This document shows, in pieces, positions 26,445 to 36,656 of a stretch of DNA of 64,000 bases (position 1 is the stretch's first letter; each line of letters starts with the position of its first letter). The position numbers were made by a program, and so were the translations under genes. The DNA comes from Paraburkholderia sp. PREW-6R (lineage in GTDB: Bacteria > Pseudomonadota > Gammaproteobacteria > Burkholderiales > Burkholderiaceae). The stretch covers positions 1,027,222-1,091,221 of the forward strand of contig NZ_CP155075.1 of assembly GCF_039621805.1 (NCBI RefSeq), given 5' to 3'. The notes beneath the pieces are model-generated. The model saw only the letters and a program-made list of their open reading frames with translations. It had not been told where the DNA came from and did not search any database.

Positions 26445-27023
26445 ATGTCCGCATCGGCAACCGCCAAGTCGGCTCTTATCGTCATCGATATTCAGGAATC
26501 GTTTCGCCAAACGCCTGTCTGGTCGGACGCGAATCTACCCGCCTTCAGGGAAGCCGTCCTGCGCCTGCATCATGGCGCGCGGGAGAACGGCGTGCCCGTG
26601 GTTCACGTCTTTCATGTGGGCCGGGCCGCGCCATTTACCAAAGAATCCGGCTTCGTCACGGCTTTGGACTGGCTGCCGCAAAACGCCGATGTCGTGTTTG
26701 AAAAGCATACCCACAATGCGTTCAGCGACACCGGCCTCGACCTCTGGTTGCGCCGCCGCGGCATCGATCATCTGGTGATCTCAGGCATACGCACGGAGCA
26801 GTGCTGCGAGACGACGACCCGGGTCGGATCGGACATTGGCTACGCGGTAGACTTCGTCACCGAAGCTACGCTCACCTTCCCCATGACCCATGCAGGCAGC
26901 GGTCGCACCTATTCGCCGGAGGAAATAAAAATGGGCTGCGAGCTGGTGCTGGCAGAACGTTTTGCGCGTATTGCGAGCGTCGATCAGGTGCTGAGTAGCT
27001 GGCAGAAGAAAATCCGAGATTAA
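26445..27023 (+). CDS. Isochorismatase-like cysteine hydrolase
   Basis: A 192-residue hydrolase with the family Asp-Lys-Cys triad: Asp in VIDIQESF, Lys in VFEKHTHNAF and Cys in SGIRTEQCCETTTR. Such enzymes hydrolyse small amides or imides (nicotinamide, carbamates) or isochorismate. It is followed after 16 bp by a GlxA-type regulator gene, an arrangement often seen where the regulator senses the substrate. Confidence 0.9.
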   Translation: MSASATAKSALIVIDIQESFRQTPVWSDANLPAFREAVLRLHHGARENGVPVVHVFHVGRAAPFTKESGFVTALDWLPQNADVVFEKHTHNAFSDTGLDLWLRRRGIDHLVISGIRTEQCCETTTRVGSDIGYAVDFVTEATLTFPMTHAGSGRTYSPEEIKMGCELVLAERFARIASVDQVLSSWQKKIRD

Positions 27024-27039
27024 CTGCCAGATCAGTCCC

Positions 27040-28008
27040 GTGAAAACCTCTGTCTGGTTCGTGCTCACCCCACCTGTCCTGATGCTTGATTACGCGGGAC
27101 CCGCCGAGGTCATGCGTATGGCCGTGGAGTCCGGTGCACCGTTCGAGTTGCATCATTGCGCGCCGCTGTCTCCAGTGACCACATCGATCGGCATGTCGTT
27201 GACGGGACTCGAACCGCTTCCCGCGAGGCTGCCGCCCCACAGTCTGGTCATCGTAGTGGGTACGACGGAGATTCCCGCGCGCGGCGCCAGTCGGCCATTC
27301 GAGGCGGTCACACATTGGCTGGAAACCGTACCGACTGTCGACACGCGAATCGCCAGCATCTGTGCAGGCGCAGTACTGCTGGCACGTGCCGGGCGGCTCG
27401 CGGGTCGCCGCTGTACGACCCACTACGACCTCGTCGACCTGCTCAGAAGCGCCGAGCCTACGGCGCGCGTGCAGGACAACTGTCTGTTCGTCGACGACGG
27501 CGATGTATTGACCAGTGCGGGCATCACGGCAGGAATCGATTTGGCGCTCTATCTGATCGAACACTATGCCGGCCCTCGACTGGCCGCCGACATTGCACGC
27601 CGTCAGGTCGTCTATCAGCGGCGCGCCGGGCAGGACGTCCAGCTATCACCGTGGCTGGCGCATCGCAACCACATGCATCCCGCCGTTCATCGCGTGCAAG
27701 ACGCCATTTCGAACGACCCTGCGCGAACATGGACCATCGCCGAGCTTGCGGACATCGCGCATGTCAGCGCGAGACATTTGAGCCGGCTCTTTCTCGAGCA
27801 CACCGGCGTCACCGTGCTGGCCTATCAGCAGAGCCTGCGAGTGGCGCGCGCGCAGCAACTGCTGGAGAATTCCGACCTCATGGTCGAACAGGTCGCGGAG
27901 GCTTCGGGATTTGCTTCCGCACGCGATTTCCGACGGGTCTGGCGCCGCTATCACGACACGCCGCCGCGGCAGGCCACGGCGCGCGGTCGGGGTCATCAGT
28001 CTGGCTAG
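27040..28008 (+). CDS. GlxA family transcriptional regulator (DJ-1/PfpI + AraC HTH)
   Basis: A 322-residue regulator: an N-terminal DJ-1/PfpI amidotransferase-like domain (about residues 1-190, with SICAGAVLLARAGRLAG and THYDLVDLL) and a C-terminal AraC-type double helix-turn-helix (about 215-315, with ADIAHVSARHLSRLFLEHTG). GTG 27040 is used because it gives the typical first beta strand; ATG 27082 would cut it. It probably controls the isochorismatase gene it follows. Confidence 0.9.
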   Translation: MKTSVWFVLTPPVLMLDYAGPAEVMRMAVESGAPFELHHCAPLSPVTTSIGMSLTGLEPLPARLPPHSLVIVVGTTEIPARGASRPFEAVTHWLETVPTVDTRIASICAGAVLLARAGRLAGRRCTTHYDLVDLLRSAEPTARVQDNCLFVDDGDVLTSAGITAGIDLALYLIEHYAGPRLAADIARRQVVYQRRAGQDVQLSPWLAHRNHMHPAVHRVQDAISNDPARTWTIAELADIAHVSARHLSRLFLEHTGVTVLAYQQSLRVARAQQLLENSDLMVEQVAEASGFASARDFRRVWRRYHDTPPRQATARGRGHQSG

Positions 28009-28359
28009 ACGAAGGCATCGGGCGTACAAAACAGGACACTAAGCAGCCCCCCGCCACCGGCGGCGACCATCCGATGGGCAATCCAAAGCTTGCGTCAGAC
28101 TTCGGAGCGAAGTCGCAGCAGACAGTCCATCAGGTACTGTCATACAGCACAATCATCGTGTGACCTTCAATTCGCGGTAGCTGGCGCCACGCGACTGCCA
28201 GATTGCGGGCAACGTTCACCACCGCAAGAGACGGCAGCATCAGAGCCCGCGTTCTTCGTGCGCACCCCGCCGCAGCCGTGACTGGGCGTGCGGTTTGTGC
28301 GGCCAGCGGTTCCGTACTTTGGTACGATCTGGTTCCGTTGTGTAGTCACCAAAGGCGCG
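28009..28359. other. Intergenic region before the hybrid kinase gene
   Basis: No gene seen. The kinase frame is open back to 28288, but its membrane domain begins after 28360. No hairpin with a U-tract is visible. Confidence 0.35.
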
Positions 28360-30414
28360 ATGAATCTTTCCTACGTCAGCATCATGAACCGATCGGCGCA
28401 GCTTCTCGCTGCGGTCGTCCTGCTGATTGTGTCCATGGTCTTCGTCGGGTATGTGGCCCACCTGCCATTGCTGATTACGCTTGCGCCTGCGCTGCAGGGC
28501 ATGTCCGTGCTGACCGCCAGCGGAATCGGTTGTATCGCGCTTGCACTGATCATGCAGGACAGGCCGGCTTTCTGGCTGTGCTGGCTGGCGCTTGGGGCCG
28601 CCATGGCTGCGCTGGCTTCCCAGGCGGCGTATGGGCGCGACATGATCAGTCCCGCCCTCGCGCACGCCGTTTTCGGCATGCCGGCCGAACAGAGCGGGCG
28701 CACGTCGATTGCCACGGCAATCGCCATCTCACTCCTCGCGCTCGCCCAGCACCAGCGCATTTTTCGGCGGCATCTGCTGGCCGATCTGCTCGCCAGCGCC
28801 GCCGTCCTGCTGTCTGGCACGGCGCTGCTCGGTTATGCATACGGGGTGCGCGATCTGTACGCCCTTTTCCTCTTCAACACGATTGCAGCACATACGGCCG
28901 CGGCACTCTTCGCGCTTGGGCTCGCCACTCATTTCAGTCAGGCGGACCGTGGCTGGGCTCGCATGATCGCATCTTCACGTAAAGGCGGCGGCGCCACGCG
29001 ACGACAACTCGCGTTCACGCTGCTGCCGCCCGTGGCCGGTGGCGTGCTGCTGCACTCCACGCACGCAGGCAGGCTCGGGCCGGGTGTCGCAATGGCGCTT
29101 CTTGTCGTCATCACCATTGCGCCGCTGATTGCGTTGATTCTGCACGACGGCAAAACGCTCGATGCACTCGACATCGAACGCGAATCGAGCGACCGCCTCA
29201 AACAGCAGACAGCCGATGAACTTTCTATCCGGCTCGCAGAGCAGGCCGCCGCGCTCAACCACGAAAGTACCGAGCGGATGAATGCAGAAGCGGCGATGTA
29301 CGGCGCGCAGCGTCTCGAGGCGGTAGGACAACTGACCGGCGGCATTGCGCATGACTTCAACAACCTGCTGATGGCGATAGCGAGCAATCTGCATCTGAGT
29401 CAGAGCCGGCTCGACTCCGCGCATCCGGCGCGCACATTTGTGAACAATGCCGCCGAAGTGACACAACGCGGCGCGAGACTGACCGCTCAATTACTTGCCT
29501 TCTCGCGTACTCAAAGGCTCGACATGCAGCCGGTTGAACTGGACCGGGTCGTGCGCGACGCCCGCGAACTGATCGGCAATGCACTCGGCCCCAAGGTGAC
29601 GATCGAGCTCGAACTGCTCGCGCCCGGCGCATGGGTCGTGGCCGACGCCGACCAGGTTCAGCTGGCTGTTCTAAACCTTGCCCTCAATGCACGCGACGCC
29701 ATGCCTCACGGTGGACACTTTCACATTTGCACGTTCATTGACGGGCCACCGGGGTCAGCCGCCGACGATCGGAAATTCGCAACGATCCAGGTAAGGGATA
29801 GTGGAGTGGGCATGACTCCGGATGTCATCGCCCGCGCTGTCGATCCATTCTTTACCACGAAGGATCGCGGCAAAGGGACGGGTCTTGGCCTCGCTCAGGT
29901 CTACGGCGTGGTCAAACAGTGTGGCGGCGACCTGCACATCGCCAGCACGCCGGGAAGCGGAACGACCGTCGATCTGCTATTGCCGCTTACGGCAGCGCGC
30001 GAAAGCTCGGCGCGCAAGGCCGTGCCGGCGGCCGCGCGGGCCACGGTGGACTTGACAGGCATGGGTCCACTGCTCGTCATCGACGATGACGAGCACGTCC
30101 GTATCGCGCTTGCAGAAATGTTTCGCAGCGCCGGCTACGAAGTGACGGAGGCGGAGGACGGCGCGGCAGGCTTGCGACTGATGGAGGAAATCCGGCCCGC
30201 GCTGGCTGTCATCGACTTCATCATGCCGGGGCTGAACGGCGCCGAGGTCGCACGCCTTGCTCGCGTGAAACTGCCCACGCTGCCGATTATTTTCGTGAGC
30301 GGATACGCGGACACGCTCGCACTCGATGAAATCGGCAACGCGATCGTGCTACGCAAACCCGTGGGTCCGCAAACGCTCTTCCATGCGGTCAACGAGGCAT
30401 TGGGGACAACATGA
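28360..30414 (+). CDS. Membrane-bound hybrid histidine kinase with C-terminal receiver
   Basis: A 684-residue protein: about six or seven N-terminal membrane helices (first 290 residues), a short coiled coil, a dimerisation/phosphoacceptor segment with GQLTGGIAHDFNNLL (H-box), an ATPase domain (NLALNARDAM, DSGVGM, GKGTGLGLAQVYG) and a receiver domain (last about 120 residues; acidic pair in VIDDDE, phospho-acceptor Asp in VIDFIMPG, Lys in LRKPVG). This is the common soil-bacterial hybrid type without a dedicated output protein next to it. Start 28360 is tentative; 28384 is also possible. Signal unknown. Confidence 0.92.
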   Translation: MNLSYVSIMNRSAQLLAAVVLLIVSMVFVGYVAHLPLLITLAPALQGMSVLTASGIGCIALALIMQDRPAFWLCWLALGAAMAALASQAAYGRDMISPALAHAVFGMPAEQSGRTSIATAIAISLLALAQHQRIFRRHLLADLLASAAVLLSGTALLGYAYGVRDLYALFLFNTIAAHTAAALFALGLATHFSQADRGWARMIASSRKGGGATRRQLAFTLLPPVAGGVLLHSTHAGRLGPGVAMALLVVITIAPLIALILHDGKTLDALDIERESSDRLKQQTADELSIRLAEQAAALNHESTERMNAEAAMYGAQRLEAVGQLTGGIAHDFNNLLMAIASNLHLSQSRLDSAHPARTFVNNAAEVTQRGARLTAQLLAFSRTQRLDMQPVELDRVVRDARELIGNALGPKVTIELELLAPGAWVVADADQVQLAVLNLALNARDAMPHGGHFHICTFIDGPPGSAADDRKFATIQVRDSGVGMTPDVIARAVDPFFTTKDRGKGTGLGLAQVYGVVKQCGGDLHIASTPGSGTTVDLLLPLTAARESSARKAVPAAARATVDLTGMGPLLVIDDDEHVRIALAEMFRSAGYEVTEAEDGAAGLRLMEEIRPALAVIDFIMPGLNGAEVARLARVKLPTLPIIFVSGYADTLALDEIGNAIVLRKPVGPQTLFHAVNEALGTT

Positions 30415-30982
30415 CGCGTGGTGACAGAACTCGGCATCGGCGGTAATGCGTTTAATCCGCATGATCGCTCGGAACACACCGCGTCGATCAATACAGACCA
30501 AGGTGAAGCGGCGGCCCACTCGCGTCAGGCAGCAAAATTTCATTACGATCAGCTGTCGATGGAACATTTCTGCCGCAGCTTCATTCGCCCTTTCTGCAGC
30601 CCGCCGATTCCTCGGTATCAACGCCGCGCCCGCTCGGCGCAGGCGCCCCGCACAGTCTCACCCTCTTTCCATTCCGGAACCAAAAGATTTCATTGGCCGA
30701 GCCCGCTGCCGCCATATACGATGCATGTTCACGCAACACGGAATTCGCAATGTCACGGCAGTCGCGAACGTTCGGCAGGCGCGCGTGGCAAGCCAGGATG
30801 GGCAGGTTCGACTGTGCGGTGTCGGGCGGTAGTCGCGCGCGTTGCTGGCCTTTGTCGTCAGGCGGCGCACGCTAGCCGCGCATTAACTCGCAGGTAAAAG
30901 AGTCACATGTGCGCTGCGGCATTGGGGCTGATGACGCAACGTCCAGCACCGTCTCCAGGCCTCACTGGAAGGAGACAATGCA
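30415..30982. other. Intergenic region, nothing recognised
   Basis: Several overlapping short frames on both strands, none with a recognisable product or good start. The esterase promoter should lie toward the right end; GGAAGGAGA precedes its ATG. Confidence 0.35.
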
Positions 30983-32746
30983 ATGAATTCGTGCAATGGA
31001 TACGGGCGCGCGCGTGGGCGTGTGCCACTTTGGTTAGGCGTACTGTGCGCGTTAGTCGTGTGCTTCACGTGGAGCGGCGGCGCACATGCGGACCCCGATG
31101 GCGACTCGTGCCGCGACGCCGCATGCAGGCCGCACAAACCGCCGCCGCGATCCGGAACGGCGTGCCCGCAATTGAGCGGGCTGACCATCAAGGCGCGCGA
31201 CATCGGTCTGCCCACCACCGGCGCTGTGATTACCTCGACCACCCAGGTGGCAGCCAGTGGTAGTGGCGCAACGGCAGTCGGCTCATACTGCCTTGTGGCG
31301 GGCGCAATTCACCCTGTGGATCCATCCGCGCCAGACATTCTGTTCAACGTTGCGCTACCGGACCAGTGGAACCACAAGATTCTGATGCTCGGCGGCGGCG
31401 GTTTTGACGGTTCGATTCCCGCCGTGACCGGCAATGTGCCAAGCGCACCGGCCGATTTGCCAGGCCCTCTGTCACGCGGCTATGCGGTGTTCGCGAGCGA
31501 CTCCGGCCACGAAGCGACCAATGGTGCAGTCAGCGGCGCGTTTTCGGTCAACGCCGAAGCGTACGGCAATTTCATGGGCGAAGCGCTGAAGAAAACGCAC
31601 GACGCGGCGCTCAGGGTTATCGAAGCCCACTACGGCACGCGTCCATACAAAGCCTATTTCGCGGGCGGCTCGACAGGCGGACGCGAGGCGCTGACTGTCG
31701 CGCAACGTTGGCCGCAGGACTGGGACGGCGTCATCGCTTTCTATCCCGCTTACGATTTCACGACGTTGAGTCTGCAACAGTTGCGCGTGACGGAGGGATT
31801 CGCCGCGCCCGGCGCGTATCTCGACACTGCGCAACGGGCGCTGCTTTTGAAGGCCGTGATGCAAGCTTGCGATGGTCTTGACGGTGTGGTGGACGGCCTG
31901 ATCAGCAACGTGCAGGCATGCAACGCGACGTTCAACCCGGCGACAGCGAACGTCGACGGCAAGCCCCTGCGCTGCGCGGGCGGCGTGTCGCGCGGCGATA
32001 CGTGTCTGTCGGACCCGCAGATTGCGGCCCTCAATACGATGAACACGCCGCTCGTGTTTGCGTATCCGCTCGAAAATGGCGAGACGCAGTATCCGGGCTA
32101 CAACGTGTACGGCGCGGACCTTGGCGTGGGTAGCAATGCTCCGCTCGAACCCACGGTCACGTCGCTGGCGCTCGGTACGACGCAACCTTCCTTTCCGCTG
32201 CAAAGCACGGCAATGTTCGACGGACAGATCAGCGATCAGTTTGTCCGCTACACGGTGATGGACAATGCGAATTTCAATTCGCTGACCTTCAATCCGGCGC
32301 TCGCGGGACGATGGTCGGGACGAATCAGCATGCTGTCGGGGCTCGACGCAACCGATGCGAATCTCACGCCGTTCATGCGCCAGGGCGGCAAGTTACTGAT
32401 GGCGCACGGCACAGTCGATCAAACCGTCAGCACGCGCGCAACCGAAATCTACTATCAGCGCCTGCTGTTCACGATGGGTTTTCGTGCCGTGGCCTCGTTC
32501 GTGCGCTTCTATGAAATTCCGGGCTTGCAGCATGCCGTGGGCACCGAGTTCAACGCATCGTGGGACTCGCTAACCGCGCTGGAAAACTGGGTCGAGCACG
32601 GCACCCCGCCGGTGCATCAGGTGGATACGGATACGGCGGGCGTACCGGGACGCACGCGTCCGCTTTGCCAGTACCCGTCGTGGCCGAGTTATAACGGCGC
32701 GGGAGATGTGAACAGCGCAGCTTCGTTTACGTGTGTGCAGGGGTAA
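30983..32746 (+). CDS. Exported tannase/feruloyl esterase family hydrolase
   Basis: A 587-residue alpha/beta-hydrolase with an N-terminal signal (hydrophobic core LWLGVLCALVVCFTW). The nucleophile elbow is G-G-S-T-G-G (AYFAGGSTGGREAL), the charge-relay Asp is probably in LMAHGTVDQTVS and the His in PGLQHAVG. A Cys-Asp-x-x-Asp-G motif (QACDGLDGVVDG) fits the calcium-binding lid of tannases, and paired Cys residues suggest disulfides. It should de-esterify plant phenolic esters outside the cytoplasm. It is monocistronic and ends with a terminator. Confidence 0.9.
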   Translation: MNSCNGYGRARGRVPLWLGVLCALVVCFTWSGGAHADPDGDSCRDAACRPHKPPPRSGTACPQLSGLTIKARDIGLPTTGAVITSTTQVAASGSGATAVGSYCLVAGAIHPVDPSAPDILFNVALPDQWNHKILMLGGGGFDGSIPAVTGNVPSAPADLPGPLSRGYAVFASDSGHEATNGAVSGAFSVNAEAYGNFMGEALKKTHDAALRVIEAHYGTRPYKAYFAGGSTGGREALTVAQRWPQDWDGVIAFYPAYDFTTLSLQQLRVTEGFAAPGAYLDTAQRALLLKAVMQACDGLDGVVDGLISNVQACNATFNPATANVDGKPLRCAGGVSRGDTCLSDPQIAALNTMNTPLVFAYPLENGETQYPGYNVYGADLGVGSNAPLEPTVTSLALGTTQPSFPLQSTAMFDGQISDQFVRYTVMDNANFNSLTFNPALAGRWSGRISMLSGLDATDANLTPFMRQGGKLLMAHGTVDQTVSTRATEIYYQRLLFTMGFRAVASFVRFYEIPGLQHAVGTEFNASWDSLTALENWVEHGTPPVHQVDTDTAGVPGRTRPLCQYPSWPSYNGAGDVNSAASFTCVQG

Positions 32747-32752
32747 CGAGCA

Positions 32753-32801
32753 GAAGGCGGCTGCGCGTGGCGAAGACCGAGCCACGCGTGCCGCCTTTTC
32801 T
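32753..32801 (+). terminator. Rho-independent terminator after the esterase gene
   Basis: A long imperfect GC-rich inverted repeat (GGCGGC-tgcgcgtgg with CCACGCG-t-GCCGCC, loop about 11 nt) is followed by TTTTC and TATT, 6 bp after the stop codon. Confidence 0.75.
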
Positions 32802-33146
32802 ATTGTGAATGACCGCGGCATTGCCGCTACGTGCGTGTATCTCGACACGCCGGATCGAAGCCTTCCTATGGTTGACGCCTTCGCGGCCAGACACATATCG
32901 GGCCACACAACCAGGTGCCATCCTCCCGTATGCCACCCCAGGCCCAGATGTTGCTCCGTCACGGCACTCGGGGAGAGAACCCTATGACTGTCCGTTTATC
33001 GCCATTGCTCTGATTGCCGGACCTGACGGCCGGGGGGGCGTGGCGGCCGCCATAGGTAGTCTGGACCGGCTCTCCGCTGTGAATTCCTTGTTGCACGATT
33101 AGTTGCTCACGGCTTTGTTGGCTTTATTACTCAACCAGGAGGTTCT
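32802..33146. other. Intergenic region, nothing recognised
   Basis: No gene supportable. A good ribosome binding site (AGGAGG) for the next small gene is at its right end. Confidence 0.35.
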
Positions 33147-33380
33147 ATGAAGGTTCATAAAGCAGTGCTGCTCGTTGCGCTGGCGTCCAGCGGGATTGGC
33201 GTTTGTTTCGCGCAGAGCGGAGGTGGCAACGGCAACGGTGGCGCAGGCGGCGGCAATGCTCACGGCGCCGCGACCGCCGCGCCGACGGCCGGCGGCGACA
33301 ACTCGTCGGTACCCAAGAGCACGCATAAGGGCACGTTTCACCTGAAGCATAAAAAGAAAGCGCCCGCGAATCCGAGCTGA
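33147..33380 (+). CDS. Small exported Gly/Ala-rich protein with basic tail
   Basis: A 77-residue protein with a signal peptide (MKVHKAVLLVALASSGIGVC...FAQ), then a Gly/Asn/Ala-rich segment and a Lys/His-rich tail (HKGTFHLKHKKKAPANPS). AGGAGG lies 6 bp before the ATG. Probably a periplasmic or secreted low-complexity protein. Function unknown. Confidence 0.75.
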   Translation: MKVHKAVLLVALASSGIGVCFAQSGGGNGNGGAGGGNAHGAATAAPTAGGDNSSVPKSTHKGTFHLKHKKKAPANPS

Positions 33381-33559
33381 CTGACCACCGCAACGCGAGT
33401 CGTTGCACGCGCAAGCGTTTCAACGAAACGAGACGGCTCCGGCTAAAACGTGGCCGCCTCGTCCGCTTGTGATCGCGCGAGTTTTTCATCATTCGCGCGT
33501 TTTCATTGCAGCCGGTAGCAATTTTTGCTCGGCTCGCCTGTCGCCGGACGCCACCTGCA

Positions 33560-34330
33560 TCAGTGCGCCTGCGTGTCCGGCATCCACCCGTTTGCAACGC
33601 ACGTCTCGACAATCTGCTTTGCAATCGAGTCGCCCAGTTTTTTCACGTCCGCGCTCACGCCGTTGTGCTTCACCTCGGAAACGCCGTGGAGCGACGCGCC
33701 GGTGGCCGCAGTGGTCGCAACACGGCCTGCCGCCGCGCCGACTCCCGCCGTCGTCGCGATACCCGGCATGTGGCCACTGTTCGCGTCGGCGGAGAAGCTT
33801 TGCAGCGGTATCGGCGCTCCGTCAGCAGGCTTGTACAGGATATTGACCGACGCACCCACTTCGCTCTTGCCCGCGCCGAAACCGATCAGCATGCGACGGC
33901 GGCGCTTGCCTTCGTCAAGGTTATTGAAGCTGCCTTCGACGATCAGCGCGCTCTGCCCTGCCGGTGCCGGACCCTGGGCGCGCTCGGCGTGCAGTCCCTT
34001 TGATTGCAACTCGCGCACGATTTCATCAGCAACCTGATCGCTGGCCGTGAGCGCCGTCTGGTATTGCTGCTGTGCGGACGATTCGCCGCTCATCGCCGAG
34101 CTCAGTTTCGATGCCATGCCGCTGTCCAGCTTCACCTGGTCAGGCGTCGCGTCGAACGAATATACGTAGATCACGTCCGCGCGAATGGGCAGCGTGGCGT
34201 TGGCTTCCGTCACGGCGGGAGCAGCCGAGGCAACGCCGCTTAAAAGCAGCGACGCCGTCACGAGTGCCGTAGCGGCACAATATTTCGCACGACGAATGAA
34301 TGATGTGTTCAGGATGTAGGAGGTTTGCAT
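33560..34330 (-). CDS. DUF4410 domain-containing exported protein
   Basis: A 256-residue protein with a signal peptide (core ALVTASLLLSGVASA). The mature part begins IRADVIYVYSFDATPDQVKL and carries the lipoprotein/outer-membrane-associated DUF4410 pattern (DEIVRELQSKGLHAERA, then a Gly-rich turn at LIGFGAGKSEVGASVNI). ATG 34330 is chosen because AGGAGG-like sequence is poor but the signal peptide begins here; the frame is open to 34471. Function unknown. Confidence 0.8.
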   Translation of the reverse strand: MQTSYILNTSFIRRAKYCAATALVTASLLLSGVASAAPAVTEANATLPIRADVIYVYSFDATPDQVKLDSGMASKLSSAMSGESSAQQQYQTALTASDQVADEIVRELQSKGLHAERAQGPAPAGQSALIVEGSFNNLDEGKRRRRMLIGFGAGKSEVGASVNILYKPADGAPIPLQSFSADANSGHMPGIATTAGVGAAAGRVATTAATGASLHGVSEVKHNGVSADVKKLGDSIAKQIVETCVANGWMPDTQAH

Positions 34331-34558
34331 GTCGATTCTGCCGCCGGCACACCGTGCCGAAAATTGTCGGGGGAAATGTCGCCGACAATTGTTCGATCCA
34401 GCGGATCGCAAACCATCGGAGAGCGTGTCTGCGTGAGGTTGCCCCTGTCTGTGAGAGAGGAGCCGCAACACGCAGACGTAAGTATGAGAGCAAGCGCCTG
34501 TGCACGCTATCCGCGAATTATGTCGCGCAATGTCGCCAGCATCTGCGGCGCCCGGTTG

Positions 34559-35920
34559 TCAGGCGGTGCGCCGGTTTATCGGCAGGACGACGAGCGCTTC
34601 GAGGCCGCCGCCATCACGCGCGCGAAACTGCAACGAGCCGCCGTGCAGGCGCGCAATACGCTCGACAATCGCGAGGCCAAGACCCGTGCCGCCCGAGTGG
34701 GTTCGTGCGTTCGCGCCGCGAGCGAACGGCGTCTTGAGTTTTTCCATGTCGTCGGCAGTGATGCCGCCGCCACGGTCGCACACGGCAACGCACGCGACAT
34801 CGTTTTCGGTCCACGTCCGCACGGCGAGACCCGAGCGTCCATAGACGATCGCGTTCTGCATCAGGTTCATCAGCAGTCGCATCAGGCTCACCGGCCGGTA
34901 CGCGAACATCGGAACGGCCCCGAGCGACAGCTCGAATTCGTGTCCGAGCCCGGCAAAATCCGCGGCCAGGCGATTGATCAGCGCATTGAGGTCTCCCGGT
35001 TGCGCGGCCTCGCGCTCGCCGCTGCCGGCGTAGTCCATGAACTGCTGAAGAATCGTGTCGATCTGATCGAGGTAACGTTCCGCCGAAGCGGCGAGTGGTT
35101 CGTCGGTATCGCGCGGACTCGCCATCGCCATCGCCATCGCAAGACGCAGCTTGGTGAGCGGCGTGCGGATGTCGTGAGACACGCCCGCCAGCATCAGCGC
35201 GCGGGTCGCTTCCGCCTCCCGCAAAGCCTGCGTCATCTGGTTAAAGGCGCTACTGACCTCAGCGATTTCAGTTGGACCGTCGGTCGGGAGCGCGACGGGC
35301 GCTTCACCCGCACTGACAAGCCGCGCGGCGCGCGCCAGCTCCTGCAAGGGGCGATTGATGTGCAGCTGGATCAGATAGCCCGTGAGCGCGGCGAGCAGCG
35401 CGAGGCCCACGGAAAGCACGAGCGTCGTGCCGATCCCGCTCGCCTGCGCATCTTCGGTCATCGGCAGCGCGATCCAGCTGGTCTCGCCGGCGACGTGCAC
35501 GCGAATCCAGAGCCGCTCGCCGTCTCCGGTCTGCCAGCGCACCGGCATGTCCGGCGGCAAATGACGGCGCAGTGCGTCGAGAAAGACATCGCGCTGCCAC
35601 GTTCGAAAAAAGCGAACCGCGCTGCGTGGCGGCTCGACGTCGAGGTGATCGGGCGGCGCCGCCGGCGCGCCCAGACGCGCGACCGCGGCGCGGCCTTCCG
35701 CCGGCGGCATGGAAGCCAGTACGCCGTCGAGCGTTTTCACATACTCGGAAAAAATAATGGCCGCGCGCTCGATTCGCGGACGCTGCACGAAATGCAGCAG
35801 TACAGAAAACGAGCACGCCTGCGTCAGCGCGACCAGCACGACCAGCAGCGCGATATTGCGCGCCAGCAGCGAACGCGGCAGCCATGTGGCGCGCCGCATG
35901 GAGCGCGGCGGCGCGCTCAC
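34559..35920 (-). CDS. EnvZ-type sensor histidine kinase
   Basis: A 453-residue membrane sensor kinase: two membrane helices (about 18-42 and 160-185) around a periplasmic domain, HAMP, H-box (GVSHDIRTPLTKLRLAM), N-box (LMQNAIVYG), G1 (DRGGGI) and G2 (GGTGLGLAIV). Fits the OmpR/EnvZ class. Its start overlaps the stop of the response regulator gene upstream (35917-35920, ATGA), so the two form one unit together with the EF-hand-like gene. Confidence 0.93.
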   Translation of the reverse strand: MSAPPRSMRRATWLPRSLLARNIALLVVLVALTQACSFSVLLHFVQRPRIERAAIIFSEYVKTLDGVLASMPPAEGRAAVARLGAPAAPPDHLDVEPPRSAVRFFRTWQRDVFLDALRRHLPPDMPVRWQTGDGERLWIRVHVAGETSWIALPMTEDAQASGIGTTLVLSVGLALLAALTGYLIQLHINRPLQELARAARLVSAGEAPVALPTDGPTEIAEVSSAFNQMTQALREAEATRALMLAGVSHDIRTPLTKLRLAMAMAMASPRDTDEPLAASAERYLDQIDTILQQFMDYAGSGEREAAQPGDLNALINRLAADFAGLGHEFELSLGAVPMFAYRPVSLMRLLMNLMQNAIVYGRSGLAVRTWTENDVACVAVCDRGGGITADDMEKLKTPFARGANARTHSGGTGLGLAIVERIARLHGGSLQFRARDGGGLEALVVLPINRRTA

Positions 35921-36630
35921 GATTCAATGCCCGCGACGAGCATGTAGCCGACGCCCCACACGGTCTTGATGAAGCGCGGCTTCGACGGGTCGTCTTCGAC
36001 GATCTGGCGAAGCCGCAAGATCTGCACGTCGATGCTGCGATCGAGCGCGTCGTGATCGCGCCCGCGCGCCCGCGCAAGCAGGTTCTCGCGGCTCACCGGC
36101 CGATTCGGCGACGAACCGAGCGCATGCAGAAGCAGCATTTGCGCCGAGTGCACCTCGACGGGCTCGCCGCGATGCCGCAGCGTCTGCTGACCGACGTCGA
36201 ACTGATACTCGCCGAAGCGCAGTGTCTGCGAGGTCACGGTCGGTTCGCCCGCGGCCATTTTCTGGCGACGCAGCAGCGCACGGATTCGCGCGACGAGTTC
36301 ATCCGGCAGGAAAGGCTTGGCGAGGTAATCGTCGGCGCCAGTTTCGAGGCCGACTACGCGGTCGACCGGATCGCCTTTCGCAGTCAGCATCAGAATGGGC
36401 AACGTCTGTCCTTCGGCTCGCAGTCGCCGGCATACGGTCAGCCCGTCTTCCGGCTCCATCATCAGGTCGAGCACGAGCACGTCGTAAGGCTCGCGTTGCA
36501 GATAGCGGTCGAGCTGCTTGCCGTCGGCAACGACGCGTACGTCAAAACCGTGGCTGCGGAGAAACCGTTGCAGCATGTTGCGCAGCTCGGCTTCGTCGTC
36601 CAGCACGATGATCCTGTTCGTCTGCTCCAT
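35917..36630 (-). CDS. OmpR/PhoB family response regulator
   Basis: A 237-residue regulator: N-terminal receiver domain (acidic DDE near residue 12, phospho-acceptor Asp in VLDLMMEPEDG, Lys in LAKPF) and C-terminal winged helix (VHSAQMLLLHALGSS ... RSIDVQILRLRQIVEDD...KTVWGVGYML). ATG 36630 is the natural family start; the frame is open further upstream. Cotranscribed with the kinase at 34559. Confidence 0.95.
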   Translation of the reverse strand: MEQTNRIIVLDDEAELRNMLQRFLRSHGFDVRVVADGKQLDRYLQREPYDVLVLDLMMEPEDGLTVCRRLRAEGQTLPILMLTAKGDPVDRVVGLETGADDYLAKPFLPDELVARIRALLRRQKMAAGEPTVTSQTLRFGEYQFDVGQQTLRHRGEPVEVHSAQMLLLHALGSSPNRPVSRENLLARARGRDHDALDRSIDVQILRLRQIVEDDPSKPRFIKTVWGVGYMLVAGIES

Positions 36631-36656
36631 CACGCGTCTCCTGCGCTCTTCGCATG

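Noticed and set aside
34325..35947. A 540-codon plus-strand open frame opposite the histidine kinase gene
   Set aside because: It is antisense to a kinase with complete H, N, G1 and G2 boxes. The long frame follows from high GC at third positions; its translation is Arg/His/Ala-rich with no family motif.
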